Assembly (NCBI GenBank): GCA_024278595.1
Contig: JAJRSW010000011.1
Location: 1-64,000, forward strand
Source of the DNA: Fidelibacterota bacterium
GTDB lineage: Bacteria; Fidelibacterota; UBA8477; JABMPR01
Direction of reading: 5' to 3'
DNA: 64,000 bases
A program made the position numbers and the translations under genes. The notes below the pieces were generated by a model, which searched no databases, was not told where the DNA came from, and was given only the letters and a program-made list of their open reading frames with translations. Below, piece by piece: positions 8,813 through 17,163 of this stretch; within the stretch, counting starts at the first letter, position 1, and every line of letters begins with the position of its first letter.

Positions 8813-10006
8813 CTAAGGGATCTGGTTCTTGAAAAGAGCTTCTGAAAAACGGGCTCCTGTTTCTGGATGTTCAAGCGAGCGCATGAGTACAAAATTATAC
8901 AGCAAGGGATTGCGATTCTGAATTTCTTCCAGTGCCGGGAGGATATCACGATCCAGATACCCGAGATAACTCAGGGCCGTATTGTTGTTCAATATGCTGA
9001 CAGCCGGTAGGGGGTAATCACTACCATACAGTAAACGGGTATGTAGATCAGGTCTGGCGAGGATGACCTTCAGGGGTGCTCCGATCTGGTTCAAAAGGGT
9101 CATGGCTGAAATATCAGCATAGAGTAAGTCCTGGTAATCAGGATCATCAAAAAGCCGCATGAATAATTTGAAATTTTCCACTTTTGCCTGTTGGGGATCG
9201 TCCAGGTCAATGGATTTGCCTGAGACTGCACAGTGGGCGACAATGACCTTTACACCAGCCTGCAGCGGTCTCCTTAGCAAAAGTGGATTCCCTAAATGCT
9301 GACGCCCCTGAGAGTCAATGGCCATCTCTGTGCCAGCGTGGCTGAGCAGGACCATATCCAGGCGCTGCATGGCCTCATAGAATGGGTCACACAATTCTGA
9401 TGCGGGATCGATCCCCATGGCATTGGGAACCCATTTAACCACACGGACACCCCTGGCGGCCCATTTTTCCAACGCCATCACAGCATCTTTCCGATAAGGA
9501 TGGATGGAGACAGCCGGCAGGATCTGACCTGCATATTGCTGACTCAAATCAACAACATATTGATTGGGAATATATATTTCGGTCTCAGCCTCATCCACTT
9601 CCCCATCTTCCAGATAATGCCGGTCCAGAGCCAGGGTCAATACCTGAAAAGGGACGGGTACCCCTGCCATTTGATAACGGAGACGCACAATATACTGTTC
9701 ATCCGCTTGTGTTTTATCCTCCACACCGGCTGCATCCAAAAAGTAATTAAAGCGGGTAAACTTGAAGGGATGGATCACTGATTGCATGTCGGCATGAATT
9801 TCTATGCCACTACTGCTGTTTCCCAAACCTATAATATGTACATGGTTATCCACCAGGGTATCCCCTTTGAAAGGGGCAAAAGCATCTCGGATGAGCACTT
9901 TGGCAGCCGGGCTGAAGTCTGCAGTACCTGCTTGATCGCTTTCGACCTGACAAGCCGTCATGATCAGAGTGATTATGACGCTGTTTAAAAATATTTTGGT
10001 TGACAT
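8813..10006 (-). CDS. Amidohydrolase-family lipoprotein
   Basis: The ATG at 10006 starts a lipoprotein signal (lipobox LIMTAC); the longer ORF start at 10054 lies beyond the mdh terminator hairpin and is rejected. The 397-residue product has a TIM-barrel metal-hydrolase pattern: HVHIIG (HxH) near the N terminus, SHAGTE and AHCAVS as candidate metal histidines, and YGSDYPL with the C-terminal Asp. This is the Amidohydro_2 (ACMSD-like) layout. It is probably a membrane-anchored hydrolase or decarboxylase of unknown substrate. Confidence 0.85.
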   Translation of the reverse strand: MSTKIFLNSVIITLIMTACQVESDQAGTADFSPAAKVLIRDAFAPFKGDTLVDNHVHIIGLGNSSSGIEIHADMQSVIHPFKFTRFNYFLDAAGVEDKTQADEQYIVRLRYQMAGVPVPFQVLTLALDRHYLEDGEVDEAETEIYIPNQYVVDLSQQYAGQILPAVSIHPYRKDAVMALEKWAARGVRVVKWVPNAMGIDPASELCDPFYEAMQRLDMVLLSHAGTEMAIDSQGRQHLGNPLLLRRPLQAGVKVIVAHCAVSGKSIDLDDPQQAKVENFKLFMRLFDDPDYQDLLYADISAMTLLNQIGAPLKVILARPDLHTRLLYGSDYPLPAVSILNNNTALSYLGYLDRDILPALEEIQNRNPLLYNFVLMRSLEHPETGARFSEALFKNQIP

Positions 10007-10020
10007 AAGATCCGAAAAAT

Positions 10021-10051
10021 ATCGGGGAGTGTCAATCTGACACTCCCCGAT
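10021..10051 (-). terminator. Strong rho-independent terminator after mdh
   Basis: A perfect 14-bp stem (ATCGGGGAGTGTCA and its complement) with a 3-base loop, followed on the minus strand by ATATTTTT. It begins 18 bases after the mdh stop. Confidence 0.92.
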
Positions 10052-10068
10052 CAAACTATATCTGTGAG

Positions 10069-11004
10069 CTACAGTTTAGTTTCAGCAACCACACCAGCGA
10101 CATGCTCAGCCGTCACTTTCAAGGCCGCTTTCTCATCAGCATTCAATTTTACTTCAATGACCTTTTCAATTCCACCGGCACCGATCACGCAGGGAACACC
10201 GATAAATAAACCATCGATATCATACTCGCCTTCACAGAGGGCAGCACTGGGAATGATGCGTTTTTTATCCAGCAGGTAGGACTCAGCCATTTCAATGGCA
10301 GACTGGGCTGGACTAAAAAAAGCAGAGCCATTGCCCAATAATTTTACGATCTCACCACCGGCCATCCGGGTTCTCTTTTCAATGGCATCAAGCGTATCCT
10401 GATCCAGTAATTCTGTCACCGGTACCCCACCAATAGTAGCCAGGCGGGTGAGGGGAACCATGGTATCTCCATGACCACCAAGGACCAGGCATGAAACATC
10501 CCGGGTCGAATAACCGGTCTCCATGGCAATAAAGGCTTTAAAGCGGGCTGAATCCAGTGCTCCCGCCATTCCAATGATCTTATTCTTCGCGAATCCGGAA
10601 ACTTTATAGAAAGCATAAACAATGGCATCCAGCGGGTTAGAGACAACGATTACAAAGGCCTTGGGCGCATATTTCTTGACATTCTCAGCAACATTAGAGA
10701 TGATCTTCAAGTTAATACCCAGCAGGTCATCACGGGACATGCCTGGTCTACGCGGAACCCCAGCCGTGATGATCACCACATCTGAATCAGCAATATCAGC
10801 ATAATCACTGGTACCGGTGATGTTCACATCATAACCCTGGAGCGGGCGCATTTCCATCAGATCAAGGGCTTTGCCTTTTACCGATCCCTCAAAATCGGGG
10901 ATGTCAAGAATAACCACATCACCCAACTCCTTCTGAGCTGAGATTAGAGCCAGAATCTGTCCGATCTGCCCTCCGCCAATGAGGGTGATTTTTTTTCTAC
11001 TCAT
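10069..11004 (-). CDS. mdh: Malate dehydrogenase (LDH-like type)
   Basis: This 311-residue cytoplasmic enzyme interconverts malate and oxaloacetate with NAD in the TCA cycle. The Rossmann motif is GGGQIGQ (residues 10-16), and Asp34 at the end of beta-2 favours NAD over NADP. Catalytic and substrate residues are visible: RRPGMSR (residues 85-91, substrate-loop arginines typical of malate rather than lactate), Asp151/Arg154 in DSARF, and His178 in GGHGD. AAAGGAG precedes the ATG by seven bases. A strong terminator follows it, and upstream lies the chorismate mutase gene on the same strand. Confidence 0.97.
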   Translation of the reverse strand: MSRKKITLIGGGQIGQILALISAQKELGDVVILDIPDFEGSVKGKALDLMEMRPLQGYDVNITGTSDYADIADSDVVIITAGVPRRPGMSRDDLLGINLKIISNVAENVKKYAPKAFVIVVSNPLDAIVYAFYKVSGFAKNKIIGMAGALDSARFKAFIAMETGYSTRDVSCLVLGGHGDTMVPLTRLATIGGVPVTELLDQDTLDAIEKRTRMAGGEIVKLLGNGSAFFSPAQSAIEMAESYLLDKKRIIPSAALCEGEYDIDGLFIGVPCVIGAGGIEKVIEVKLNADEKAALKVTAEHVAGVVAETKL

Positions 11005-11114
11005 TTTGTAACTCCTTTTAATCGAATTAGATATACAAATTATTTATTACCAAAAGTTCAATTCCTGTGCCACAGTAGGGAACAGCCGCAAACACTGCGT
11101 GTGTCAGTATCTTC

Positions 11115-11420
11115 TCAAGGCTTTCGTTCAGCCCCGGTCTGTTTGCCCCCCTGGATAATCGCTTCCCAGATTTCTTTCACTACTGCAGGTGGTAGTCGTC
11201 CGGCTGATTTTTCGACAAGCTTTAGGATCAATTCTTGTTCTCGTTCCGGCGTAAATAGTGGGATACCTGCTTCCAACTTTAACCGGCGGATACTGATGGT
11301 TTCGGAAACCCGCGCCTGGATCAACTCCAGAATGCGGGCATCCAGGAGATCTATCTTCCTGCGGTGGTCTGATATCCTGTCTGACATATTATCAATATAG
11401 CCTGAAAGCTTACTTTCCAT
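11115..11420 (-). CDS. Chorismate mutase, AroQ type
   Basis: This 101-residue all-helical protein has the AroQ chorismate mutase pattern. It opens with R..ID.LD..ILELI..R (HRRKIDLLDARILELIQARV), carries a central K (RRLKLEAG) and PLFTPEREQEL, and ends with a helix containing VVKEIWEAII. It converts chorismate to prephenate for Phe/Tyr synthesis. The start is uncertain: ATG 11420 or an internal ATG about 33 bases downstream; neither has a clear ribosome-binding site. Confidence 0.88.
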   Translation of the reverse strand: MESKLSGYIDNMSDRISDHRRKIDLLDARILELIQARVSETISIRRLKLEAGIPLFTPEREQELILKLVEKSAGRLPPAVVKEIWEAIIQGGKQTGAERKP

Positions 11421-11466
11421 GCTAAAAATTACAGCATTAAATCAAGCTATACCACATTCAGTTCTA

Positions 11467-11659
11467 ACGTGGCCATTAAATCCAAAATATTTTTCTGGTT
11501 CACAAATCCCCGCAGAATCCATCCCGCCTCGGAAACCCTGAGTATTTGGCCTGGTCGGGATGAAGTAAAAACGGAAAAGATGCCAAAGTTATGGCAATAT
11601 GGAAGTGAACTGGTATTAATTGTTTCTCAGCTACTTTTTGCGAGTGCGTCAATATTAAT
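11467..11659 (+). repeat. Dispersed intergenic repeat, copy A
   Basis: The left end (GGCCATTAAATCCAAAATAT) and right end (TTTCTCAGCTACTTTTTGCG) match copy B at 17164-17454 almost exactly. The interior (TCGGGATGAAG...GGAAAAGATG...GGTATTAA) matches copy D at 49408. It sits in the divergent promoter region between the chorismate mutase gene and the degenerate amidohydrolase gene. Confidence 0.75.
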
Positions 11660-11677
11660 TGTTAATTAGATTGTGCC

Positions 11678-12847
11678 ATGGCTGAACGAACTTTTTTTGC
11701 AGAATGGGTGCTCCCCATCATCCATGGTCCGATCCACTTCGGCTTTGTGACCATTGCCAACGGGAAAATAATTGCCGTGGGTAAACAGAGTGATTTTAAT
11801 GGCAATAAACAGCAGGTGCAGGATCTTGGTTTTGCGGTTCTTTCACCAGCACTGGTTAACGCCCTGTTCCATCCGGACTATCCCGTAGCCGACCCCCAGA
11901 TAACCGCTCGGGGAAGTTTCCTGAACTGGCTGCATTCCGGAAAAAACTACACGCGGTTGAGTTCTAAACTTGAGGTGGAAAGTGATCTGCTCAGTGCCAT
12001 CAAGCGTTGTTATGATTATGGTACTGCGGCCATTGGGATCCGTACCAGGCATCCAGAGATCAGTCAACATCTTGAACATTCCGGACTCTATTCAGTTGTT
12101 TTCCAAATGCTCCGTGGTTTCCGGGAGGATAATGCTTTCGAGGTCTGGAATACGCGGGCCCAACTAAAAGACCGGGATCTGACACGCTTCTACCAGGCAG
12201 GTGAATTTCTGTTCAACCTCACTCCGGAAGTCTTCCGGAATATTGCAAACACCAGCGCCAGAACAGCTCTGCCCATCTCTTTCATGAAGGAAGAGGAGCT
12301 ATTTTTCAGGAAGGGTCAGGGGCGCATTTACCAGTACCTCCTGGGTCGGGGAGATATGGATTATCGCTGGCAACCGCCAGGTATGTCACCCCTGCGTCAC
12401 TTTTTAAGTCATGCTTTCGCCGCACAGAATACGATTCTCAGCCAGGTGATCAATTTGGAAGAGGATGAGCTTGATCTTTTGAATGATCAGCCCCAGACCT
12501 TCCATATGTGTCTACATCCCCGCTTTGACCGTCAATGGGAGTTGGGGACTGCTCCCGGCCAGATGATACGCGATAAGGGCTTCAATATCTGTCTGGGAAC
12601 TTTTGCTGAGCACATGGATATCCGGGCTGAAATGAGGTCTGCTTCAGCGGAGTATGGCTTTAAACCGGATGAGATCATTCGGATGGCTACCTTGAACGGG
12701 GCCAGGGCTTTAGGGCTTGAGGATAAGATTGGAAGTCTGGAAGCGGGGAAAGAGGCTAAGATCTTTTCCATCCGTTCTGAGACCAGTATCGTTGACCCCT
12801 ACAATATCATCCTGTTTACCAACGAACGCCTGCGGCAGGTGTCTTGA
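11678..12847 (+). CDS. Amidohydrolase-fold protein lacking the canonical metal ligands (probable pseudoenzyme)
   Basis: The 389-residue protein aligns by eye with the SsnA/MtaD/aminodeoxyfutalosine-deaminase group: an N-terminal beta domain (ITIANGKIIAVG-like), 'SPALVNALFHPDY' where active enzymes have 'PG.VN.H.H', and a C-terminal 'MATLNGARALGLEDKIGSLEAGKEAKI'. The first HxH is LFH. The 'HC/HG' metal histidine position reads 'LSQVINLEEDELDLL'. The late Asp of 'GTD' reads GTFAEH. Every canonical ligand therefore appears replaced while the frame and fold motifs are intact. It may be a non-catalytic scaffold or binding protein, or an enzyme with a relocated site. Confidence 0.8.
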   Translation: MAERTFFAEWVLPIIHGPIHFGFVTIANGKIIAVGKQSDFNGNKQQVQDLGFAVLSPALVNALFHPDYPVADPQITARGSFLNWLHSGKNYTRLSSKLEVESDLLSAIKRCYDYGTAAIGIRTRHPEISQHLEHSGLYSVVFQMLRGFREDNAFEVWNTRAQLKDRDLTRFYQAGEFLFNLTPEVFRNIANTSARTALPISFMKEEELFFRKGQGRIYQYLLGRGDMDYRWQPPGMSPLRHFLSHAFAAQNTILSQVINLEEDELDLLNDQPQTFHMCLHPRFDRQWELGTAPGQMIRDKGFNICLGTFAEHMDIRAEMRSASAEYGFKPDEIIRMATLNGARALGLEDKIGSLEAGKEAKIFSIRSETSIVDPYNIILFTNERLRQVS

Positions 12848-12910
12848 GAGTGCAACCACGGATTAAAATGATTTCCACCTGCTCGTTTAGAATCGTCTGC
12901 TTATTGGCAG

Positions 12911-13017
12911 TCGGTAAAAACCTAGTCTTTCTGACACGAACGTAGTGAATGGAAGAATCTCTGCCATCGGTAAAAACCTGGTCTTTCTGACATGAACGTA
13001 GTGAATGGAAGAATCTC
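12911..13017. repeat. Tandem pair of 51-bp repeats
   Basis: Copies at 12911-12961 and 12967-13017 differ at about two positions and are separated by five bases. Each ends in the 'GAATGGAAGAATCTC' motif. They occupy the gap between two convergent genes (12847 plus and 13106 minus). The small minus ORF 12816-13073 across them is an artefact of the repeat. Confidence 0.9.
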
Positions 13018-13105
13018 CACCCGCAGATTATTGCATACGATCCAGAATCCAAATCCTGCGCCTGTCGGCTCAAGGAAGGCAGTGGAGAATCAGGTCCTAA
13101 GGTGA

Positions 13106-13762
13106 CTAAAAAGACCAGCGTAATCCCAGGGTTGGGAGGACCTGTATCCCAGCTGCACCAAAGACAAAATTATTGCTGATCTCTATTTCTGAGCCAATAG
13201 CCAAATGTTCGTTGGCATTGTACCAAAGTTGGGGTTCGGTGAGCAGGACCAGCTGTTTTCCAGCTGTACCGATTTCATCCTGTGACCAGAGATCCATGAA
13301 ACCGGACAATTCAATATTGCCCTCCAACAGGGGGATAAACCAGGTCGTGGTCAACTGGAAATCTGGAGTTTCAGCTCCTTGAGCAGCCCGGTAGAGGATA
13401 TCAAGCGGCAAGGCCACAAAACCCAGATCGAAATAGTAGCTTAAGCCTGTCAACCAGACCTGCCCCAGGCCACCAAAATCCGCTATACCATCATTGTACT
13501 GAATAGTCGCCGATAGATTCTTCACCGGCAAGGTAAAAGACCGGGCGATCTCCCAGTAGGCCAGCGAGGCACCTTTTATTCCGGCAGCATCGTAATTCAT
13601 ATCTATGAACCAAAACGTCGAGCCATACTGATCCGGCTTGAACATCTCCAGCGTTGAGACAATATATTCCCGCTCTTCCGCTGCTTCATAATGCAGCTGA
13701 AGATTTTGAGAATAAACCAGCGAACAGACGGCGATCATACCAACAATTATTTTAGGGACCAT
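13106..13762 (-). CDS. DUF5020-family outer-membrane beta-barrel (Tsx-like)
   Basis: The 218-residue protein has a signal peptide (cut after LVYS, Gln at +1), followed by the DUF5020 pattern: LQLHYE, TLEMFKPDQYGSTFWFIDMNY, SLAYWEIARSF, and a C-terminal strand ending in aromatic Phe (LGLRWSF). These features fit a 12-strand-type outer-membrane barrel related to nucleoside channel Tsx. Transport of a small solute is likely but the substrate is unknown. The upstream spacing and lack of close neighbours suggest its own promoter. Confidence 0.85.
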   Translation of the reverse strand: MVPKIIVGMIAVCSLVYSQNLQLHYEAAEEREYIVSTLEMFKPDQYGSTFWFIDMNYDAAGIKGASLAYWEIARSFTLPVKNLSATIQYNDGIADFGGLGQVWLTGLSYYFDLGFVALPLDILYRAAQGAETPDFQLTTTWFIPLLEGNIELSGFMDLWSQDEIGTAGKQLVLLTEPQLWYNANEHLAIGSEIEISNNFVFGAAGIQVLPTLGLRWSF

Positions 13763-13878
13763 GGGAAACTCCTAATAAGATTTATACCACCAGAGACTGC
13801 AAAATTCTTCATTACAGACCCACCAATTAAATGCCAATTGAGCTAAGATCGCCAAGCAAGTATAGCTCCTGGCAATCA

Positions 13879-14508
13879 CTACATTTTACGAATAAATCGA
13901 CCCGGCTCAGTAGGGTCTTCAGTAAATTTCATGCGACGCAGATAACGTTGATGAAGCGGAGTGTTGGAGTAAGTAATGTAAGTGTGAAAACCTTTTTTCT
14001 GCATCAGACCCCGAAACTCCCTGAAAAAATAGCGGGCAGATTCATAATCCCGATACATGGGAATCTCATAATCCAGCTGAATACGAATAATTCCATGCTC
14101 CTGGTGTTCATAGATAAATAATCCAACCGGGACGACATTCCTGGTGATGAATATGGTGCGATACAAACGCAGAGCTTCAATATCCAGATCTGGAAAATGT
14201 TTGCGAATATCCCTGATGTAAAATTCAATAAACCGGGGTAGAAAAATGCTGGTGTCCCAGGAAATTGGGATCAAATGGAATTGTTCGCGAGTCAGGCTGA
14301 TCCGAATGAGATAGTAAATATTTATTCCAATAATAAAACCATTGACGATCATCACCGGATAAAGGTGAAGCACCACCCCGTAGACTGTGAAAGCGATGGC
14401 GCCCATCAGGTTGATCAGGCGCAACCTGCGAATATTGGTCATGGTCAGCGAAACAGCCACCACGAGGGAGGCAACATAGCCCAGCCATTCGGTCCACTCC
14501 AGACTCAT
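13879..14508 (-). CDS. YgjV-like inner-membrane domain fused to a GNAT-like C-terminal domain
   Basis: The first about 75 residues form three to four membrane helices resembling YgjV/PQ-loop-like small membrane proteins (WLGYVASLVVAVSLTMTNIRRLR). The remaining about 130 residues are soluble. They contain FITRNVVPVGLFIYEHQ, a hydrophobic strand pattern, and a C-terminal 'TYSNTPLHQRYLRRMKF' that looks like the end of an acetyltransferase fold. The start overlaps the LD-carboxypeptidase stop (ATGA), implying translational coupling. The GNAT assignment is by pattern only; no clear acetyl-CoA loop is visible. Confidence 0.75.
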   Translation of the reverse strand: MSLEWTEWLGYVASLVVAVSLTMTNIRRLRLINLMGAIAFTVYGVVLHLYPVMIVNGFIIGINIYYLIRISLTREQFHLIPISWDTSIFLPRFIEFYIRDIRKHFPDLDIEALRLYRTIFITRNVVPVGLFIYEHQEHGIIRIQLDYEIPMYRDYESARYFFREFRGLMQKKGFHTYITYSNTPLHQRYLRRMKFTEDPTEPGRFIRKM

Positions 14509-15434
14509 ATCAGGGTCAAACTCCCCGTGGCCCCATCCAGCTTCACCGTGGCTCCCAGGGGCAGACTCAGTTTGCGCATATTGTGACCATAGGCAAAATT
14601 GGAAATGATGGGGAAATCTACCTCGCCGATGATGTCCCGGATCAACTCATCCAGGCTGAAATCATCCTCATCGGCAGTTTTCCAGGTATCAATGAATTGA
14701 CCCAGCAGGAGTCCGTTGACCCGATCTTCCCCATGAAAGAAGCCAGCCATTTTAAATTGGCTCAACATTCGATCAAGGTGCTGCACATTCTCCCCAATAT
14801 CTTCCAAAACCATGATCCCACCAGCGACATCCGGAAAGTAGGGTGTACCCATGAGGTTATTGAACAGGGACAGACACCCGCCAACCAGAGGACCGGTTCC
14901 AGAGCCAGCGGACATTGTTTCAAACGGTATATCAGCTGGGTTCTGCAGAACCTGACCTGAAAAGGGTTTGGTAAGCAAATCCCAAAAACTGGTCTCAGTG
15001 AAAGAATCAATTCCGTCCTCCGCAGCCATTTCCACGGCAACCATGGCACCGGAAATGGTAACCAGCCCGGTTTCAACTCCCAGGGCGCACTGGAGGGCAG
15101 TGATATCCGAGTAGCCTACCAGGAATTTCGGGTGTTGAGCAATGAGCTCGTAATCCAGATCATCCAGATACCTGGGCGTACCATAGCCGCCTCGGCTGCA
15201 CATGATCATATCCACCTCATCATCGGCAAACGCCTGGTGCAGATCGGCCAATTGTTCAGGACCCTGACCAGAGAGATACTTATTTTTCCCCCAGAGATTA
15301 GCCCCTTCCCTGATCTTGAAGCCCTGGGATCTGAGATATTCGATCCCCCGTTTTAGCTTTTCTGGTTTTGGGGCCGAGGCCGGGGAGATCACTGCAATGG
15401 TGGCACCTGGTTGAATTGGTTCAGGAATGATCAT
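14505..15434 (-). CDS. ldcA: Muramoyltetrapeptide LD-carboxypeptidase (peptidase S66)
   Basis: This S66-family serine peptidase trims the terminal D-Ala from muropeptide tetrapeptides in cell-wall recycling, or acts on related substrates as MccF does. The start at 15434 (MIIPEPIQPG) matches the usual family N terminus and has AGTAGGA six bases upstream; ATG 15458 is the alternative. Visible motifs are SRGGYGT, the nucleophile Ser in GYSDITAL (about residue 109), the Glu in MVLEDIGE, and the His in FAYGHNM. These form the Ser-Glu-His triad. No signal peptide is seen, so it is cytoplasmic. Confidence 0.93.
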   Translation of the reverse strand: MIIPEPIQPGATIAVISPASAPKPEKLKRGIEYLRSQGFKIREGANLWGKNKYLSGQGPEQLADLHQAFADDEVDMIMCSRGGYGTPRYLDDLDYELIAQHPKFLVGYSDITALQCALGVETGLVTISGAMVAVEMAAEDGIDSFTETSFWDLLTKPFSGQVLQNPADIPFETMSAGSGTGPLVGGCLSLFNNLMGTPYFPDVAGGIMVLEDIGENVQHLDRMLSQFKMAGFFHGEDRVNGLLLGQFIDTWKTADEDDFSLDELIRDIIGEVDFPIISNFAYGHNMRKLSLPLGATVKLDGATGSLTLI

Positions 15435-15603
15435 TAAACGTCCTACTCTTTTTGTCATTGACCACCCAGCTTAGCTCGTGGAGAACAACCGCTTTATTAG
15501 ATGCTGCTATGTTCATTAACCCATTATAACAGTCGATTAATTTCAGGGTTTATCAGTTGTCATCTGCAAAAGATGAATGTCCAGAAGACAAACTCAGTAT
15601 GTT

Positions 15604-16392
15604 CTACAGATCGTCCAGGGCTTCCCGGGCTTCGGCCTGAATGCTGCGATCGCTATCACTTTCTGCCGGGGCATTGATAGCCATAGTAAACCATTTTTCC
15701 GCTGCATCCTCATCATCCAATTTATCATAACAGTAGCCGATATAGAGCATATTGCGGAGGTCTTCTTGATCAAGCGCATGCGCTTGCTTGAAGTAGTCAA
15801 GGGCTTCCTCAAATGATGCTTGCGGAGGAGTAGCATAGATGATACTGGCGATCTGACGTTCGATCCAGGACAGGTCTGACAGCGCATAGTGCCAGCGACC
15901 CATGACATGATAATTAGCATCATCATCCGGGTCGTATTTAATGGCCAACAGGGTATGATCTCTCATTCCGTATGAATTCTTGATCTTCTGCTCAGTACCT
16001 TCTGCCTCACCGATCTGTCCGTGGTGGATGGCATACCATTTATGGGCAGCGGCACTTTTGTCATCGAGGGCCAGCGCTTTTTCAGCGTATTCCCGGCCTT
16101 TATAGAGGTAGGGTTTTTTATACTCCATATCATTGGGTTTGCGGTCGGCAAAATCAAAATATCCGCGACTGATCTTCCACAGGATCTCAACATTCATTTG
16201 ATCCAGGTCAAAGGCTTCCTCAAGCTGGGTCATGGTGAGATCATAATCTTTGGCCTCATGGGCAGCTTCCGCTTTCTCAAGCAATTCAGCTACCGGGTCA
16301 ACAATGGGATCTTCAGGTGTTACTTCGGCCTCTTGCGCATAGACAAAGAGTGCCAGCGTAAGCATCAGCAGCATTAATATGCTTTTTTTCAT
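15604..16392 (-). CDS. Exported TPR protein of the RMDN (regulator of microtubule dynamics) type
   Basis: The 262-residue protein has a clean signal peptide (MKKSILMLLML..., cut after VYA, Gln at +1) and an acidic linker. The TPR body closely resembles eukaryotic RMDN1-3: AAHKWYAI, then K.KNSYGMRDH, then MGRWHYALSDLSWIERQIAS, then YATPPQASFEEALDYFKQA, then YIGYCYDKLDDEDAAEKW. A strong GGGAGG precedes the ATG. It is probably a periplasmic or membrane-associated adaptor; no enzyme motif is seen. The gene lies just after a secreted hypothetical and may be co-transcribed with it. Confidence 0.85.
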   Translation of the reverse strand: MKKSILMLLMLTLALFVYAQEAEVTPEDPIVDPVAELLEKAEAAHEAKDYDLTMTQLEEAFDLDQMNVEILWKISRGYFDFADRKPNDMEYKKPYLYKGREYAEKALALDDKSAAAHKWYAIHHGQIGEAEGTEQKIKNSYGMRDHTLLAIKYDPDDDANYHVMGRWHYALSDLSWIERQIASIIYATPPQASFEEALDYFKQAHALDQEDLRNMLYIGYCYDKLDDEDAAEKWFTMAINAPAESDSDRSIQAEAREALDDL

Positions 16393-16409
16393 GTTTCCTC
16401 CCTTATCCG

Positions 16410-17066
16410 TTAATTTTCAATGATATCGTGATGATCGAAGAGGACCACCCGTTGTAGCATTTTGCCCTTACCATCAAATTCTTCCAGGATGGTCCGATTC
16501 TCAGCATCAATATATTTGTAACGGCGTTCGGTGAGTACGATCCCTTTCAGGTCATCCCGCAGAATCTCGCGGTCCTTGCGTCGATCATCTCGATAAGTGG
16601 TGGTTCGGGAACAGATGGTTTGTCCGGTGACGCCCACAATAAAATAACCGGTTTCGCGACCATAGTTGTTGTATTCACGGCGAATCATAAAATTTGAGTT
16701 CTCAGGATAGAAGGTGGGGCCAAAGACCGTCCTGAAAAGCGCCACCTCAGTGGGATCATTTTTAAAAACATTCTCTTCCCGAAGCTGGCCAGTGTTATCA
16801 AAGATCTTCTGGACGATATGATTTCCATACTGGTCATATTCATTCTCGATATGTTCTTCAAGAACATTGTTGGCCGTGTAACGTTTCAGGAGCATTGGCT
16901 TTCCGTCAAGCATCTTTACCTGGGTATGTCTATTATCTTTCATGGAGTCCCGGGAAGCAAAGGCCACGACACCTGGTTTCCCCCATCCCCGGTAGTAATA
17001 GGTGGATTCCTGTGCTGCTGCACTGGAATAAAGTAAAAAGATAATGAATCCTAAGAGCTGTTTCAT
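16410..17066 (-). CDS. Secreted hypothetical protein with YD/RHS-like 'EYDQYGN' strands
   Basis: The 218-residue protein has a signal peptide cut after SSAAA, leaving Gln at +1. Its mature part alternates charged and aromatic residues and carries 'NEYDQYGNHIVQKIFDNTGQLREE', 'REYNNYGRETGY' and 'EEFDGKGKMLQ' segments. These resemble short YD-repeat or MORN/YwqK-like beta-hairpin units. No catalytic motif is recognised. It precedes the RMDN-like gene by 17 bases on the same strand. Function unknown. Confidence 0.75.
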   Translation of the reverse strand: MKQLLGFIIFLLYSSAAAQESTYYYRGWGKPGVVAFASRDSMKDNRHTQVKMLDGKPMLLKRYTANNVLEEHIENEYDQYGNHIVQKIFDNTGQLREENVFKNDPTEVALFRTVFGPTFYPENSNFMIRREYNNYGRETGYFIVGVTGQTICSRTTTYRDDRRKDREILRDDLKGIVLTERRYKYIDAENRTILEEFDGKGKMLQRVVLFDHHDIIEN

Positions 17067-17163
17067 GTTGGCTTAAAAAGTACTCCGAGAGAGAAAAATA
17101 CAAAGTCAATTTCCGCTCACCAGTCCGCGAGTTGACTGGCTGAGACCAATTACAGTTCCAAAG

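Noticed and set aside
9953-10054. Start of the amidohydrolase lipoprotein at 10054
   Set aside because: It would place coding sequence across the strong mdh terminator hairpin; the lipoprotein start at 10006 fits.
12816-13073. Minus-strand ORF over the 51-bp repeats
   Set aside because: Its reading frame comes from the duplicated repeat, and it overlaps the end of the amidohydrolase-like gene.
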